From positions 124,001 through 188,000 of the forward strand of contig QJNS01000029.1 of assembly GCA_004154925.1 (NCBI GenBank): a DNA stretch of 64,000 nucleotides, written 5' to 3'. Position 1 is the first letter of the stretch. The number at the start of each line of letters is the position of its first letter. Shown in pieces: positions 36,731 to 48,219 of this stretch. A program made the translations under genes and the position numbers. Origin of the DNA: Monosporascus cannonballus (taxonomy: Eukaryota > Ascomycota > Sordariomycetes > Xylariales). The notes under the pieces are model-generated. The model saw only the letters and a program-made list of their open reading frames with translations. It was not told the origin of the DNA and made no database searches.

Positions 36731-38179
36731 CTAATCTTGAGGTACGATCTCCGTGATGTTACTCTTCCCGAGTTTCTCAGTTTCATCTAGCACTTCCACC
36801 ATTCGAACCCTGGCAGCGAAATTCTGGGAGTCCTCAAGCCGAGCATTGCCCATATGTTCCATAGCGACGCATATGACCGACTCCATGAGGCGTTGGGCCA
36901 GCGCACCTGCAAAGCCATGCTCATAGAAAGCCGGCGTCTCATTCACTTCGAGGAGCCACGCAGTGCCGGATGTGTCAACAAGAAAATCCAGAGCAAACAA
37001 TCCGAAGCATCTATCCAGCGTCGTGAATTTGTCAGACATCGTATGGGCCGCCGCGCGGAACACCTCGGCCGAGACCTCGCATATCTGATCGAAAGTGTGG
37101 GCCTTCCAGCCTGCGGGGAGCAAGTCATCTGGTGTCTTCCAGAAGTCCCTCATCGACTCCTTGGTCACGTAATCGTCCTCGCTCTGGATCGCCGTGTTGG
37201 TCAGGAACGACCCGGCGCCGGGATCATCCCAGGGGGGCTTGTGGTCGTCGAGAGCCAGGAGGGCGAGCATCTCGCGATAAACATGGACCTTGAGGCGTCC
37301 GACGGAAAGGGCGTATGACCGAATGTGCCACTTTCGGTTCTCTAGCGGCGGAACTGAGACAATGTATCTCTGCGCAACGAACTCGCGCATCTGAGCCGAA
37401 AGTATGCGTCCACTGTCTTCACACTCGTACCGCTCAGCCGCGGCATCCTTGCGAAGCTTGTCCGGAGATCCGTTAACTGACAAATTCCCCGTGGTAGTGA
37501 TCAGAGCATCCAGAGAGTCTAAGCCAGGGAGTGACAGGCTTGGAGAGATCCCGTTACACCAGTCCTCGCCTTGGCGCTCCGTATCAGAACCCGGTATCCC
37601 GTTTGGTTCTTGGACTTCTTCACTCTGTGCATCGTCCTCTTCCTCCAAGTTGGCAGCAAGCTCTAGATTGCTTGCGAGCTCTTCCACAGTGCTGAAAATC
37701 CGAATTCCCGCGCCACAATCTAAAAACGCGGGTTTAAGAATCCACCACTCGCGTTCTGATGCGGCCTTGCTCTCATTCTCTTCCAGTGAGTACAGCAACG
37801 TGAGGTCATCTGCCGCAGCCAGAGCATCGTCAACATACTCGCTGTAGTCGAGAGACAGCCTCACTGTGATCGGGACGTGACCTTTCAGTATGCTATCTGG
37901 CCTTTTCGCCGTCCAGTACTCCACGACTCTCGCGAGACAGTCTTTCCGGGCCAGCGCATCACTGTTCGGATATACGTTAATGAGGGCCATCTCCGCGGCA
38001 TTCACCACCTTAAAGTGCCGTTTGAGGTTTTCCCCGCTGCAGAATTGGAAAACTGTCGCAGCGGACGGTCGGATGCTGACGATATGATTGACGAAGATGG
38101 CGTCTGGCACATGCCGTCGAACGCAGGACTTGATGTGCTCGTCCAGCCACGGACACGCCGCTTTCACAAATGCATACAT
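36731..38179 (-). CDS. Tubulin-tyrosine ligase (TTL) domain protein
   Basis: 482 residues from ATG at 38179 (the open frame extends two codons further without an ATG). The TTL fold is an ATP-grasp ligase. Supporting motifs are EREWWILKPAFLDCGAGIRIF at about residue 150 (nucleotide-binding Lys and Gly-rich turn), REFVAQRYIVSVPPL and RKWHIRSYALSVG in the middle, and CFGLFALDFLVDTSGTAWLLEVNETPAFY near 400-430 (metal-binding Glu and Asn). An acidic insert at about 180-270 (AANLEEEDDAQSEE onwards) divides the domain. It resembles the single TTL-domain proteins of ascomycetes related to yeast Pby1; true tubulin ligation is not shown for that group. All core residues seem present, so it should be active as an ATP-grasp enzyme; substrate is uncertain. 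Confidence 0.87.
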   Translation of the reverse strand: MYAFVKAACPWLDEHIKSCVRRHVPDAIFVNHIVSIRPSAATVFQFCSGENLKRHFKVVNAAEMALINVYPNSDALARKDCLARVVEYWTAKRPDSILKGHVPITVRLSLDYSEYVDDALAAADDLTLLYSLEENESKAASEREWWILKPAFLDCGAGIRIFSTVEELASNLELAANLEEEDDAQSEEVQEPNGIPGSDTERQGEDWCNGISPSLSLPGLDSLDALITTTGNLSVNGSPDKLRKDAAAERYECEDSGRILSAQMREFVAQRYIVSVPPLENRKWHIRSYALSVGRLKVHVYREMLALLALDDHKPPWDDPGAGSFLTNTAIQSEDDYVTKESMRDFWKTPDDLLPAGWKAHTFDQICEVSAEVFRAAAHTMSDKFTTLDRCFGLFALDFLVDTSGTAWLLEVNETPAFYEHGFAGALAQRLMESVICVAMEHMGNARLEDSQNFAARVRMVEVLDETEKLGKSNITEIVPQD

Positions 38180-39308
38180 TTCCAATTTCCATAGTTCGAT
38201 TACACTCTGGGTTTCGTGTTTTCCTGGAAATGAGGGCCCTAAATATCCTCATTATAACGACAACAGACTCTGGATAGCCAAGGGGGCGCCAAGCATATAT
38301 CTGATACCAATTACCTAACATCGGCCCACCTGCACCCAAATCCTCATTCTTGAATTTCTCTATATGGTATACTATTTGTAACCGTAATCCATAATGAATA
38401 ATAATTTCCTCGGCCGCAACAAATCAAACAGACCAGAAAACCATCACCGCCTTTCAATGACAAAAATTCAGCCTAACACGCATCCCTGGGGCCCCTGTCT
38501 TGACCCGGTTAAGGTCATCCATGCTTCGACTCCGGATTATCGCTGACACGTTCGATATCTTGGCCTATGGATTACTTCGAGGTCGCGCTGGGCCTTTCGA
38601 GGCATCCAAGTCAGGGTTTCCAGTCTGCTTGTGTTAATCAGGATCCACGGCAGAAGGACCCTTTTAAACTATTTGAAAATCTAGTAACATCGACAAGGGT
38701 GATACTGACGGCTTCAAGGTCCAATATTTACTTGATAACTTTGATCAAGCTAAAGCCTGGAACTATATTAAGGAAAGAAAGAGATATTCCAATCTGGGAC
38801 ATGTAAAGTCAACAGACGGTTAATAAAATCAAGCCGTACTTGATGGTTGTGTATGCTGAATAACCTCGTCGCATTTGAGTATTAGCCGCCCAAGGGGTCC
38901 ACACCTTTCCAGGTTGCAGTGGAGAGTCCGCGGTGTTTGGGTATGTTCGACCTCGAGGATTGGCTACGTAGCTAGATTTACCTACATAACCGAAACGGGG
39001 TAACACAAGTTTCGAATGAACCATATGGATCAAATTGGTGGCATACTAGGATTGACAAGCTGATATATATATGTACGAGGATTGGTCAACAGGGTCATAG
39101 ACCGCCCTCCCACATCGATCAGCCAGGGTTCGTGGTAGGCAATTCGCAGTAGAATTCCTGCACTAAGCGTGCTGCCACGAGGCTCTTCTCAAATTTTGAA
39201 CTCATTCAAAGGGATTACCTTCATAAGGACTGTCTACTCCAGTTCCTTTTAGTCTGTTACATTTAAATTAATTTTTGTCCAAGGAACGTTTATGAACTTC
39301 CCCGAGGA
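38180..39308. other. Intergenic region
   Basis: Promoter side of the TTL gene and upstream of the next ORF. Frames at 38567-38806 and 39033-38809 have no motif. Nothing supported. Confidence 0.4.
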
Positions 39309-39743
39309 ATGACCATCGTCAGGCAGGCCAGCTTCAACGTTAGCAACACTGTTTTTTTCCGGGGCGCCGCGGCGGATTTCCTGATGAATCTCTGCGCTAA
39401 CGAGTCGCCCGCCGCTCGTGGCTACCGGTGCACGGCGCGGACCTGCGACGCTACAGCCTGCATCGTCGAGGGCAACCTCAACCGCCTCCTCACCACCGCC
39501 AGGAAGTCCAGAGAAATGTGGACGTCGGAGAGGGACAAGCCGGCCTTCCAGGCCGTATGCGAGAAACTGGGTAGCGGCGAACCGGTCGTTATCGGGTTTA
39601 ATCTACGAGCCGCTGTCACCGCTCGCCGAGGCTGTCGGAACCACAGCGCCTGGGAGAGGGAGATGAAAGACTTACTGTCGGGTCCCGCCTTGCTTGCTGA
39701 AGAGCTCGGCCGCCATGAGGCCGCTATCCTCCGCAGGAAGTAA
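39309..39743 (+). CDS. Short unknown ORF, GC-rich island
   Basis: 144 residues from ATG 39309. Mostly helical and charged sequence (CIVEGNLNRLLTTARKSREMW, ERDKPAFQAVCEKLGSGEPVV, LLAEELGRHEAAILRRK), with six Cys scattered and no signal peptide or membrane segment. It stands out as an island of GC-rich coding-like composition between AT-richer flanks. Near 39600 the plus-one frame reads LIYEPLSPLAEAVG, which also looks protein-like, so a frameshift is possible and this may be a gene remnant. No family recognised. Confidence 0.45.
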   Translation: MTIVRQASFNVSNTVFFRGAAADFLMNLCANESPAARGYRCTARTCDATACIVEGNLNRLLTTARKSREMWTSERDKPAFQAVCEKLGSGEPVVIGFNLRAAVTARRGCRNHSAWEREMKDLLSGPALLAEELGRHEAAILRRK

Positions 39744-41695
39744 GAGAGATATGGAGGAGCGCTTGAGTGTAAGGTCAGGAGTGGATGACTAAGCCTTAGA
39801 TGGCGGCGGTGTGTGCGACTGGGACCTGGAAGAGTATTAAATCCAACGAGCGTAGTAAGGCTTTAATTCACAAATAATCCCTCTCTCCTAAGGTAATCCT
39901 TAGAGACTACCTACTCATGCTCTTTATTTCGGAGGTACCTCAATAGGACTATTTTGTGTTCCGTCCTCTTTTCCAGATCTACGTAGGTAGCCTTCGATGA
40001 TGATGTCCATATGACTATCTATTGAGTCAAGTGTAAGACGGTCCGATGTTTGGTCTCTTCACTAGATGGTCTACAACAGGTATCTATAAATCCTCTGTGG
40101 TCGGATTAAAATGCGAGAAAATATTTTCTAGTGTTTTCTAACCTGCTAGATGAAGCTATAATACCCGCATTGACGGGTTAATCGTAGTTTTGTGCTCGGA
40201 TTGATCGTTCGTCCTATACTCTTTTAATCGACTTCGATTTTGAGACCCATATATATCTCGTCATCACACGGTACACGCCCATATTTTACGTTCTATGGCA
40301 TTCCCCAGCGCGTCCTTATACTCGGCAATGCTTCACCAATGTCTTCAGCTTATAAATCGAATAAACACCCTGCTATTCAGTGGCTGAACGGCTTATTAGG
40401 CTGATATCTGGAGTGGTGCCCGGTTTGACATTATAAATTTCATACGTACACTTTGGTTGGGCAAAGCCTAGGGCTGGATGAAAGTGTAGCTGTACAGATC
40501 ATTGTTAATCGATTGAATGGATCTTTTTGCCTGCTGGTCGCATCTTGTTTAAAAACTTGCAGTAAGCTGTGCCCTGCTCTTGCTGTTCGGCAAAGGCGCT
40601 AGAAGTGTCTTTCTATACATATGCCAGCAAAATCGGACAATGGATAGTCGTCTTGGTCCGGCTGCCAGTGAAGCCGTGTCCTAACCGCTTCAACGATGAG
40701 GGCTGGCAGCCATCCAATCACAATTATTAAATGCAGGCTAATTCACAATAGGCGATGCATGTCAAGTAGCCCAATAGGCTCTAATGAATAACTGATAAGC
40801 TTATCTCAAAATGAACTTTTGGCGCAGTAGCTAGCCGACAATACATGCGGGCAGATCAGGGCCGGAAAAAAGGGGAAGTCATGAATAGTAAGGAAGTGCC
40901 GATGCGAACCTGGCTCTATCGGTCTTGACCACGGTCCTAACCTCTGATGGCTTGGCCTTGGTGTTGGCAATTTCCAACTCTCCGCTATCATGGGCCAAGT
41001 TGGGCAGAGATGTCGAAAATCTTGCCGTAGGTTGGGGTCAAATGTGACAACATCAACTACTACTTCACATGTTGACGCAGTAAAATGACTTTTGAACAAG
41101 TGATCATATACAACCTGACCAGCTGTGATACGTCCCAACTGACTCTCGCAGCGACAATCACACGAGCTGCACAGCCACTCTTGCGTTGTAGGAACCCGAC
41201 TTGGCCCGTACAGCATACGTTATGGGGGAAGATGAGACTGAGGCACGACATGATTCTATTTTAAGATTTGTCGCTATGCAATTTAACATAGTACTGAATC
41301 AGGTCCACAAGTACTGCAGTCGGCTCCCCTTCGCCTTCATCTCCCGGGTAGCTCCCATTAGGCAGCTCTACCTTCAGCTGGTGGTGGGGGCGGGGCTTCT
41401 CGGGCCAAGCGAATTAGCTCGCAGGTTGCAACGCGGCGGCCCCCGACGTCTCAAACTGCCAAATCTCTCTTACTAACCAACTTGCAGACCAAATCTTGCA
41501 TTCTGTCACAGCTCTCGAATAGACTCAGTTCGTGGCCATCCATTCAACGCGGCTGTTGTCCTACAACCTGGTTTCTGCGGTCGCCACCACCCCGCTTACC
41601 CTACATTGATCCACAATCCATCTCCCCCCGATCTTCACGCCCAATTTCTGGTAGATAAGCTACTGCTGGCCCGAAGGACTTCACAGATTCCGAGC
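39744..41695. other. Long intergenic region
   Basis: Two kilobases with AT-rich patches. A minus-strand frame at 41216-40806 (136 codons) lacks motifs. I see no gene. Confidence 0.4.
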
Positions 41696-41702
41696 TATAT
41701 AA
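41696..41702 (+). promoter_or_regulatory. TATA box of the HIU hydrolase gene
   Basis: TATATAA lies 71 bp before ATG 41773, preceded by pyrimidine-rich sequence. Inferred from motif and position. Confidence 0.45.
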
Positions 41703-41772
41703 CTGATCAACGCACGCAGCTGGAGATCGCATACACAATTCTTTCTAAATCCCCGACAACCCAATCACTACA

Positions 41773-42165
41773 ATGTCGGTAAATAAGGACCCTATCACGT
41801 GCCACATCCTTGACACCTCTATTGGAAAGCCCGCCAAGGGCGTCCGCGTCAAACTGGAAGGAGGTCACGCTCCTCTCAAGACCTTCGAGTCATGGACGGA
41901 CGATGACGGCCGTATCAGGACTTGGCTCCCCTATTCAAGCGAGAATTCATCGGGAGACGTGCCAACATTCACTTTAGACGACGTGATGAGCGAGGTCGAG
42001 TCCAACTCGACGTGGACACTCCGATTCGACACAAAGGGTTACTTCGGTGAAGGTCAAACGTTCTTTCCCGAGGTCCTGGTCAGCTTTGCCGTAGAGAAGG
42101 GTCAGCACTACCACGTGCCGCTACTGCTATCGCCCTACAGCTATACGACTTATAGAGGAAGTTGA
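41773..42165 (+). CDS. 5-hydroxyisourate hydrolase (transthyretin-like)
   Basis: 130 residues, intronless, normal length for the family. The enzyme hydrolyses 5-hydroxyisourate, the urate oxidase product, to OHCU in urate degradation. Family marks are present: CHILDTSIGKPAKGV at residues 10-24 (catalytic His11), a WTDDDGRIRTW segment (catalytic Arg), FFPEV, HYHVPLLLSPYSYTTY (catalytic His), and the terminal YRGS, which is diagnostic against transthyretin itself. There is no obvious peroxisomal signal at the C-terminus. It stands alone, not clustered with other urate genes in this window, and lies only 0.6 kb from a transposon nest, yet it is intact and unmutated. Confidence 0.94.
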   Translation: MSVNKDPITCHILDTSIGKPAKGVRVKLEGGHAPLKTFESWTDDDGRIRTWLPYSSENSSGDVPTFTLDDVMSEVESNSTWTLRFDTKGYFGEGQTFFPEVLVSFAVEKGQHYHVPLLLSPYSYTTYRGS

Positions 42166-42798
42166 GCGATGACCATTCGTATTGTTGCAATGGAAATGGT
42201 GGGAAGCCGCATTGCAAGAAAAACTGTTGGGGCTTACTGTGGACTACGGAAGTGTAAATTGCAAGGACTTGGGACATTGGATGTTCATGGTAGTGGTCTA
42301 CTCAGCAACTTCATAGCGGACTCTGCCACATCAATTGCAACTCAATATTTCCCGGATCTACGTTCAACGTAAACTTGTGGGGGAAAGGAATATAGGTAGT
42401 CTTAGCCAAGAGGCCGCGTATGCGTACGGCTGGGATGGTGTCAAACTCACTAGGGAGCAGCTGCACAGCTCTTGAGAGCTATATTGACATCTAGGAAGCT
42501 AAAGAGCGGCGATCCCACTTGTGGTGTAGTGATCCACTGATATAGGGCTTCGGAGAGGAATAAGGTTGTTTCGGATGATAACTGACGCTCCAGGGGGGCC
42601 CTTTTTCTGTCACAGATGGACTACCATTCATATATCTAGTGGGGTTTAAATAACCGGATTATTGAATCTTGGAACTAGTCAGAGATTTTGTTTCACCTTT
42701 GAATAGAGCGGCAATCGAGTGAGTGAGACAGTGAGCGAGTAGAGGCCTACTGGCGACCCGCCCAGTTCCAGAATCGCGGAAGCTAAGCAGGGCACACT
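42166..42798. other. Flank between the HIU hydrolase gene and the second nest
   Basis: 3' UTR and spacer. Just before the LTR, 42755-42796 contains GAAGCTAAGCAGGGC, which recalls the middle of a 5S rRNA gene, but the surrounding sequence does not fold into one convincingly. No gene supported. Confidence 0.4.
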
Positions 42799-43195
42799 TG
42801 TGACGGCTAGGCGGTTTAACCAACTATTAAACCTTAGTCGTACGGGTTTATGTTGGCAGGAATATCGTAGGATTTTAAGCAATAAATATAAGAACGTATT
42901 ATATCTTTTAATACTGAAGATATTAAAATTATATTATAAGTTATTAATAGTAATAAATATTATATGTTATTTATATTAATAAATAATATAAATTAATATT
43001 GTTTAAATTACAAAATATCTAAGCGTATTATATTTAATTATAATTTTTATTAATGTTAGAATTTGTTGGATTCGACAGCGATTTTCGCGATTTAAGATTC
43101 GCTGGATTTGCGAACGATCTTTTGGATTACATAATTTGTAGTGGCCCCGCTTTTCTTAACCATTTCTGGTCGTGCCCAGTAATTAGGTTATAATA
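42799..43195 (-). repeat. G2 left (3') LTR
   Basis: About 397 bp starting TGTGACGGCTAGG and aligning with 24151-24514 and 63210-63583. The first 100 bp are nearly unmutated and the remainder AT-rich. Confidence 0.85.
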
Positions 43196-43339
43196 TAATC
43201 TTTTTTTCCTAGGATTTTTATCTTAAAGATTATTTCGTAAATATTTACCACAAAAATATTTTTTTCCCATTAAAAAATATATTAAACCTATTTTTAAAAT
43301 TAAAATTACATAACGTAATTTGCTATTGGTTATTAATTT

Positions 43340-43860
43340 ACCGGCTAATACTTATTAAATAACGCCTTATTTATATTGTAAACGTCGGAAATTTAAATAT
43401 AAATTATATAAAAAATATTTTTCCCGTTATTTTTCGAATATTCGTTATTAATAGGCTAATTATAACGTCGGTAATCTTAATCCGGAAAAATTACAAATAA
43501 ATATTATTTAATATCGTAAATTTAAAAAAAATTAAACGCTGCTATAAAGAACGAAAACTTTATTAAAGCTGATATTCGTCGTATTTGGAAACAAAAGAAA
43601 ATATAATATGAAAAAATGATAAAAGCTATGTCCCGTAATACCGACAACCTAGAGAAACTGGAAAAATTAAAGCGTTAAGAAAAATAGGCCGAACTAAAGG
43701 CCGTTAAGACTATATCGACAAAGGCCGCGCCTTTTTTCGATTGGTCCACCCTTAAGTCCACCGACTAGTCGTTTATTAACTGGAGGGTCTTTAATCCCGT
43801 TAATCTCGGCGTTACTAGTAAAGGTTCTTTAATAAGCGTTAGGCGTTAATAAGATTTTTA
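43340..43860 (+). pseudogene. G2 antisense frame next to the 3' LTR
   Basis: On the plus strand, opposite to pol of G2, coding-like segments include LNAAIKNENFIKADIRRIWKQKK, then MSRNTDNLEKLEKLKR, AELKAVKTISTKAAPFFDWSTL and VFNPVNLGVTSKGS. It is the positional and sequence partner of 63661-63921 and continues its Lys/Glu-rich helix. Stops occur mainly as TAA/TAG. Confidence 0.55.
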
Positions 43861-46800
43861 ACGGGTTCTTAGATATTTTCGAAATCCGGATATTTTTTTT
43901 TACTTAATTAAATACTAGATAAATCCGTTTTGTTTTTTTATGTTAAATATTTTTTCTACTTTATATAATTATTTGTTTTTTATTTGTATATTGTTTTAAT
44001 TTTTACCTATTACGATAGTATTTACTCTTAATTTCAGCAAAAAAATATTGAAAATTAATTAAAGTTTAACCTTAAATGAATGTTTTAATTAATAAATATT
44101 TTCTGATACTTTTTTGGTGATTTTATATAGACCAATATATTTAAAATCGAGTTTTTTATTAGGTCGTTTATATGAAACATTTTTAGTAACTAAACAAGTA
44201 TTTTTCTTTTTTCGAAAATTAATTTTTAATTTTTTTAAATTATAATATTTATTTATTTATATACGTACGAATTTTAATTCCGTTTTTATTTTCTAGTATA
44301 AGTATTTAACCTATTTCAAAGTAAATATTGCTTTAATATTAATTAAACCGTTATCGCACATTTTCTTAGTAAATCTTTTAAATAAAATCAAAATCTGGAT
44401 ATATTGAAATTATTTTAATGTTTTCCTAATAACTGGTATTATAAATTAACTAAATAACAAATAATCTTTCCACTTAATTATTTTATTTCTAATTAATGTA
44501 ATACCCTAAGTATATTTTCAAAATATAATTCGTTCGCTTTATTTATATATTTTTCTATAATTTAAACATATTAAAGTATTTGTAATTTAAGTCGATTTGT
44601 ATTATTAGGCCTTATTAAAACTTAAATATAAATATCAATATTTTATTTAAAACAATTTTTTATTAGTAATCCGTAGATGTTAAATATATATTTAAAAAAT
44701 ATATGACATTTATTCGGCGTTTGTATTTTCATAATATAATAAAAAATAGAAAAATTTCGTAAATCAATAGATGATTACGAAAATATTATCGTAATATATT
44801 TTTATAACTGAATCTTTTGATATAGGAAGTTTGATAATAAAATCGAATATAACTAAATATTATAATCATTTTGCAACTAGTAATAGCTATAACTTTCTAC
44901 ATGGCTTACATTATCGAGCTTTTATTCTGGCGCAAATATCGCATTACTGGATTACTTTATGTATTATTAATTTTATTTTAAAAAAGAAATATATATGTTA
45001 AAGCCGGTTAAAGATTTTATAAACCTTTAGATATTTATATAGCTAATATTTATATATTTTCAATACCAAATCCTTTTGATATTTTGCTAAAATCTCTATT
45101 TTATCTCTTTTTGGTTTTCCGAAAAATCGTTATTATATTACTGGATTTTCTAATATATATTAAAAAGTACTGCTCGAATTATCCCAATCTGTCACAGACG
45201 TAAATATTCTTCTATAATAGTGTCAAAAATTATATGGCTAACTTTGATCAACTTTTCTCGAAATTTAGTTATCTGCTTAAAATATCGGCTCTGCTATTTT
45301 CTAAGCCTTTTTTATAGATAATAACAAAGTCAAAATTTGTCAATTCTTTTACGTATCTTAATTATCGTCTTATAAGTTCCTTAGTTATAATAAAACAGGT
45401 AAAATTTTAATAATCCGTATAAATCTTAACCTGAGACAAGTTTTTTTTTTAGAAAATATCTGAATTCTCTGAATGCTATAATAATAATTATAAATTCTTT
45501 ACCTGAAATGCCGTAATTAAATTCGGCTCTTTTTAAGTTATATAAAACAATACAATAAGGTATAATTTGCCTTAATTATTTTATTATCCGATTATTACAT
45601 TTAACGCGTAATCCGAAATATCGGGTTTTAATTTAACGGAACGGATTAAATCGTACATAATTAATACTAGTTCGTTAATAATCGTATATTTAACGTCCTG
45701 AAACGCTTTTTTTCGAGCGTTAATTTAAGCCTTTTTTATAAAATTAATCAGGGGTATAATTATTTTATTAAAGTTTCGAATTAACTTTCTACATTAATTA
45801 ACGAATCTGAAAAATACTTATATCTTCTTAATTGTAATTAACATCTGCTATTTTATAACTGCAGCAATTTTCTTAGAGTTTATTCTGATATATTTTAAAG
45901 TAATAATATGGTTTAAGTGGTTTACTTCCTGTACGTAAAATTTTTTTCTGCGTTAATAAATAATTTTGCGTTTTATAAAACTTAAAACACTTTATAAACG
46001 GATCTTATATATATTTTTTTCGTTTCTAAGAAAATAAAAATATCGAGGTGTTTTCGTAACATATAATTAACTATCCGTTAGAAAATTACTAGTACGTTTA
46101 GTAGTTCTATTAATATAATTAAGTACTTAAATAGTTCGTATTTCATTATGAAAATTATTTTTTATTCGTAATTTTCTTAATTTTAATAAGATTATATCTA
46201 TTTTTAAGATCGAATACTGTAAACTATTTAATTCCGCAAAATCGGTTTTTTATTTTTGTAATCAGGATAATAATATTTAACTTTTAATAATAAAATCGTT
46301 TTTATTAATAATTTACTATAAGTTGCAATTTTTCGTTTTTTTAGTACGAAAAATATTAGATATTTCGCTAATAACTTCGAAAGTCGAATTTATCCCTTTT
46401 ATAACCGATTTTTTAGGTATTTCTTTTAAAAGCGCATAATTTATTTCTACTAAGATTATATATAGGGTAAAATTTCGTCGAAAATCCTTTTTTAAAAACT
46501 ATTTTATAATTTTATTCGCTATGTTTTAATAATAATAACGATACCGTATTTTCTTCTTTAATACCTATTTCTTTTCTTATATTTTGTCTCTTTCGATAAT
46601 GAGATTTTTATCATATTCTTGTGCTTATATCCGCCGTTATTTTCGATCTAATATTAAAATTTTCGTTTTTTTCTTTTTTGCCTATTAACGAAAAATAAAG
46701 CAAAACTTATCTAGCTAATTTCTTTATTAATTAAGATTTCGTACTAACGTATCTATAATAACTTTAAGATTGTATCGTAATTCCCAAATAAAACGATATC

Positions 46801-47629
46801 GAAATTAACTATTTGATATTATTCTTAAATAAAAATCTCGAAATAATTAATTTCGCGTATAATTTTCCCGTTATCGTAAGCGAATTCCTAACTTTCGATA
46901 TTCGTAACTGTATAAGATTTTAACTTATATTTTTACAATAATCTAAATTTATTAACCATATTTAATATAATATAATTTTCGCCCAAAATTTCACAATCCA
47001 CTATTACGATATATTAATACGTTCTAATTCGTATATTTAAAATGATATGATTATTAACAATTTTTATCGTCGTATTTAAATTTCTTTTAGGAATTTCTTT
47101 TCATTCCTTTAAGTTTCGTTATTTTACAGCTTTTTTATAGGTAATCTTTTTCTTTTAATTTTTATTCGAATTTATTAAGCTTTATCTGTACTTCGGTATA
47201 CAGCGCGTTAAGCTGCTATATTTATTATTATTATCGCCATATTATTTTTAATTTTACTGTAATTTCGTTCTTTATTAAGCAAATTGTTTTCTTATGATTT
47301 TAAGCGTATTTTATTATACGTTATATTACTTATCGTTTTAAAACTTACTTATAAATTAACGTATTTTTAATGGCTTTTTTGTTAAAGTTTATAATAAATA
47401 TTGATTAAAAATAAAAATCTGTAATAACTTTTTAATAATATTTTTCCATTATATACTAGATTAATTTCTTTTCCGTTTAATAATTATATTATTCGTAACA
47501 CCAAAAAGGGTTTTGTATAAGCATTATTTTCTTTTAGGGCAACTTTTTATCTCTGTTAGCTAGTAAATATTATCTTTTAGAGCTATAGATCCAAAATATC
47601 AATACTATTATTTATTATTTTTATTATTT
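43860..47629 (-). pseudogene. G2 pol region, heavily RIP-damaged
   Basis: Minus-strand counterpart of the G1 integrase-RNase H-RT-protease block, very AT-rich with stops in every frame. Detected by alignment to G1, not by open frames. The segment ends at the insertion of element C at 47630; the Gag end of G2 resumes at 54375. Confidence 0.75.
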
Positions 47630-47835
47630 TGTAAGATAATGGATAGGTGTGAGCTGGGTAAGATGACCTCCGACCAGTCATAAAGCAGATTCCAAGAAAT
47701 AAGTATATTAGATTACTTCCATCTGGCGTTTCTCACTAGCTGCCAGATAATGGATTTATATTAATAAATAAGTTAGTAACTAATCGGTAACTGGTCGGCT
47801 ACTAACCCTATCTTTATTAGGGCTATGTTTTTATA
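47630..47835 (-). repeat. Element C left (3') LTR
   Basis: 206 bp starting TGTAAGATAATGG; aligns along its full length with 54164-54369. Contains TTAGATTACTTCCATCTGGC and GCTGCCAGAT. Confidence 0.9.
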
Positions 47836-48219
47836 ATTATTTCCCCTTTTTAAGCTATTAATTCCTAATAATATTATTATTAATTTGATATAACGCGTTT
47901 CGTAAATCTGATTACGTATACTTATCGATAATTTACTGTTATATTATGTTATAAATAGTTACCGTAATAATTAATACGTATTATATTACGTAATTAATTA
48001 TATTCTGCTTAATTCCTTATTATAATCCGCTTTTAACCTTATTTTGTTTATCTTTTTTTTCCTTTTTGCATTTATATCTTTATTTTTTCTGTATATACAT
48101 TTTGTTCGGTATCCCGTTTTTTTATTCTTATTTCGCCTTTTCCATTTATTTTGCGTATTATCTCCGTTCGTTATATTTTTTTTTCGTATAAAATTTTTTT
48201 AAAAAAATAAGATTTTGAT

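Noticed and set aside
40806..41216. Minus-strand frame of 136 codons
   Set aside because: Cys/Pro/Ser-rich without a pattern; no signal peptide, motif or support from the neighbouring sequence.
42752..42796. 5S rRNA-like words (GAAGCTAAGCAGGGC)
   Set aside because: Only about 20 bases match and the rest does not form the 5S stems; the match is closer to animal than to ascomycete 5S.
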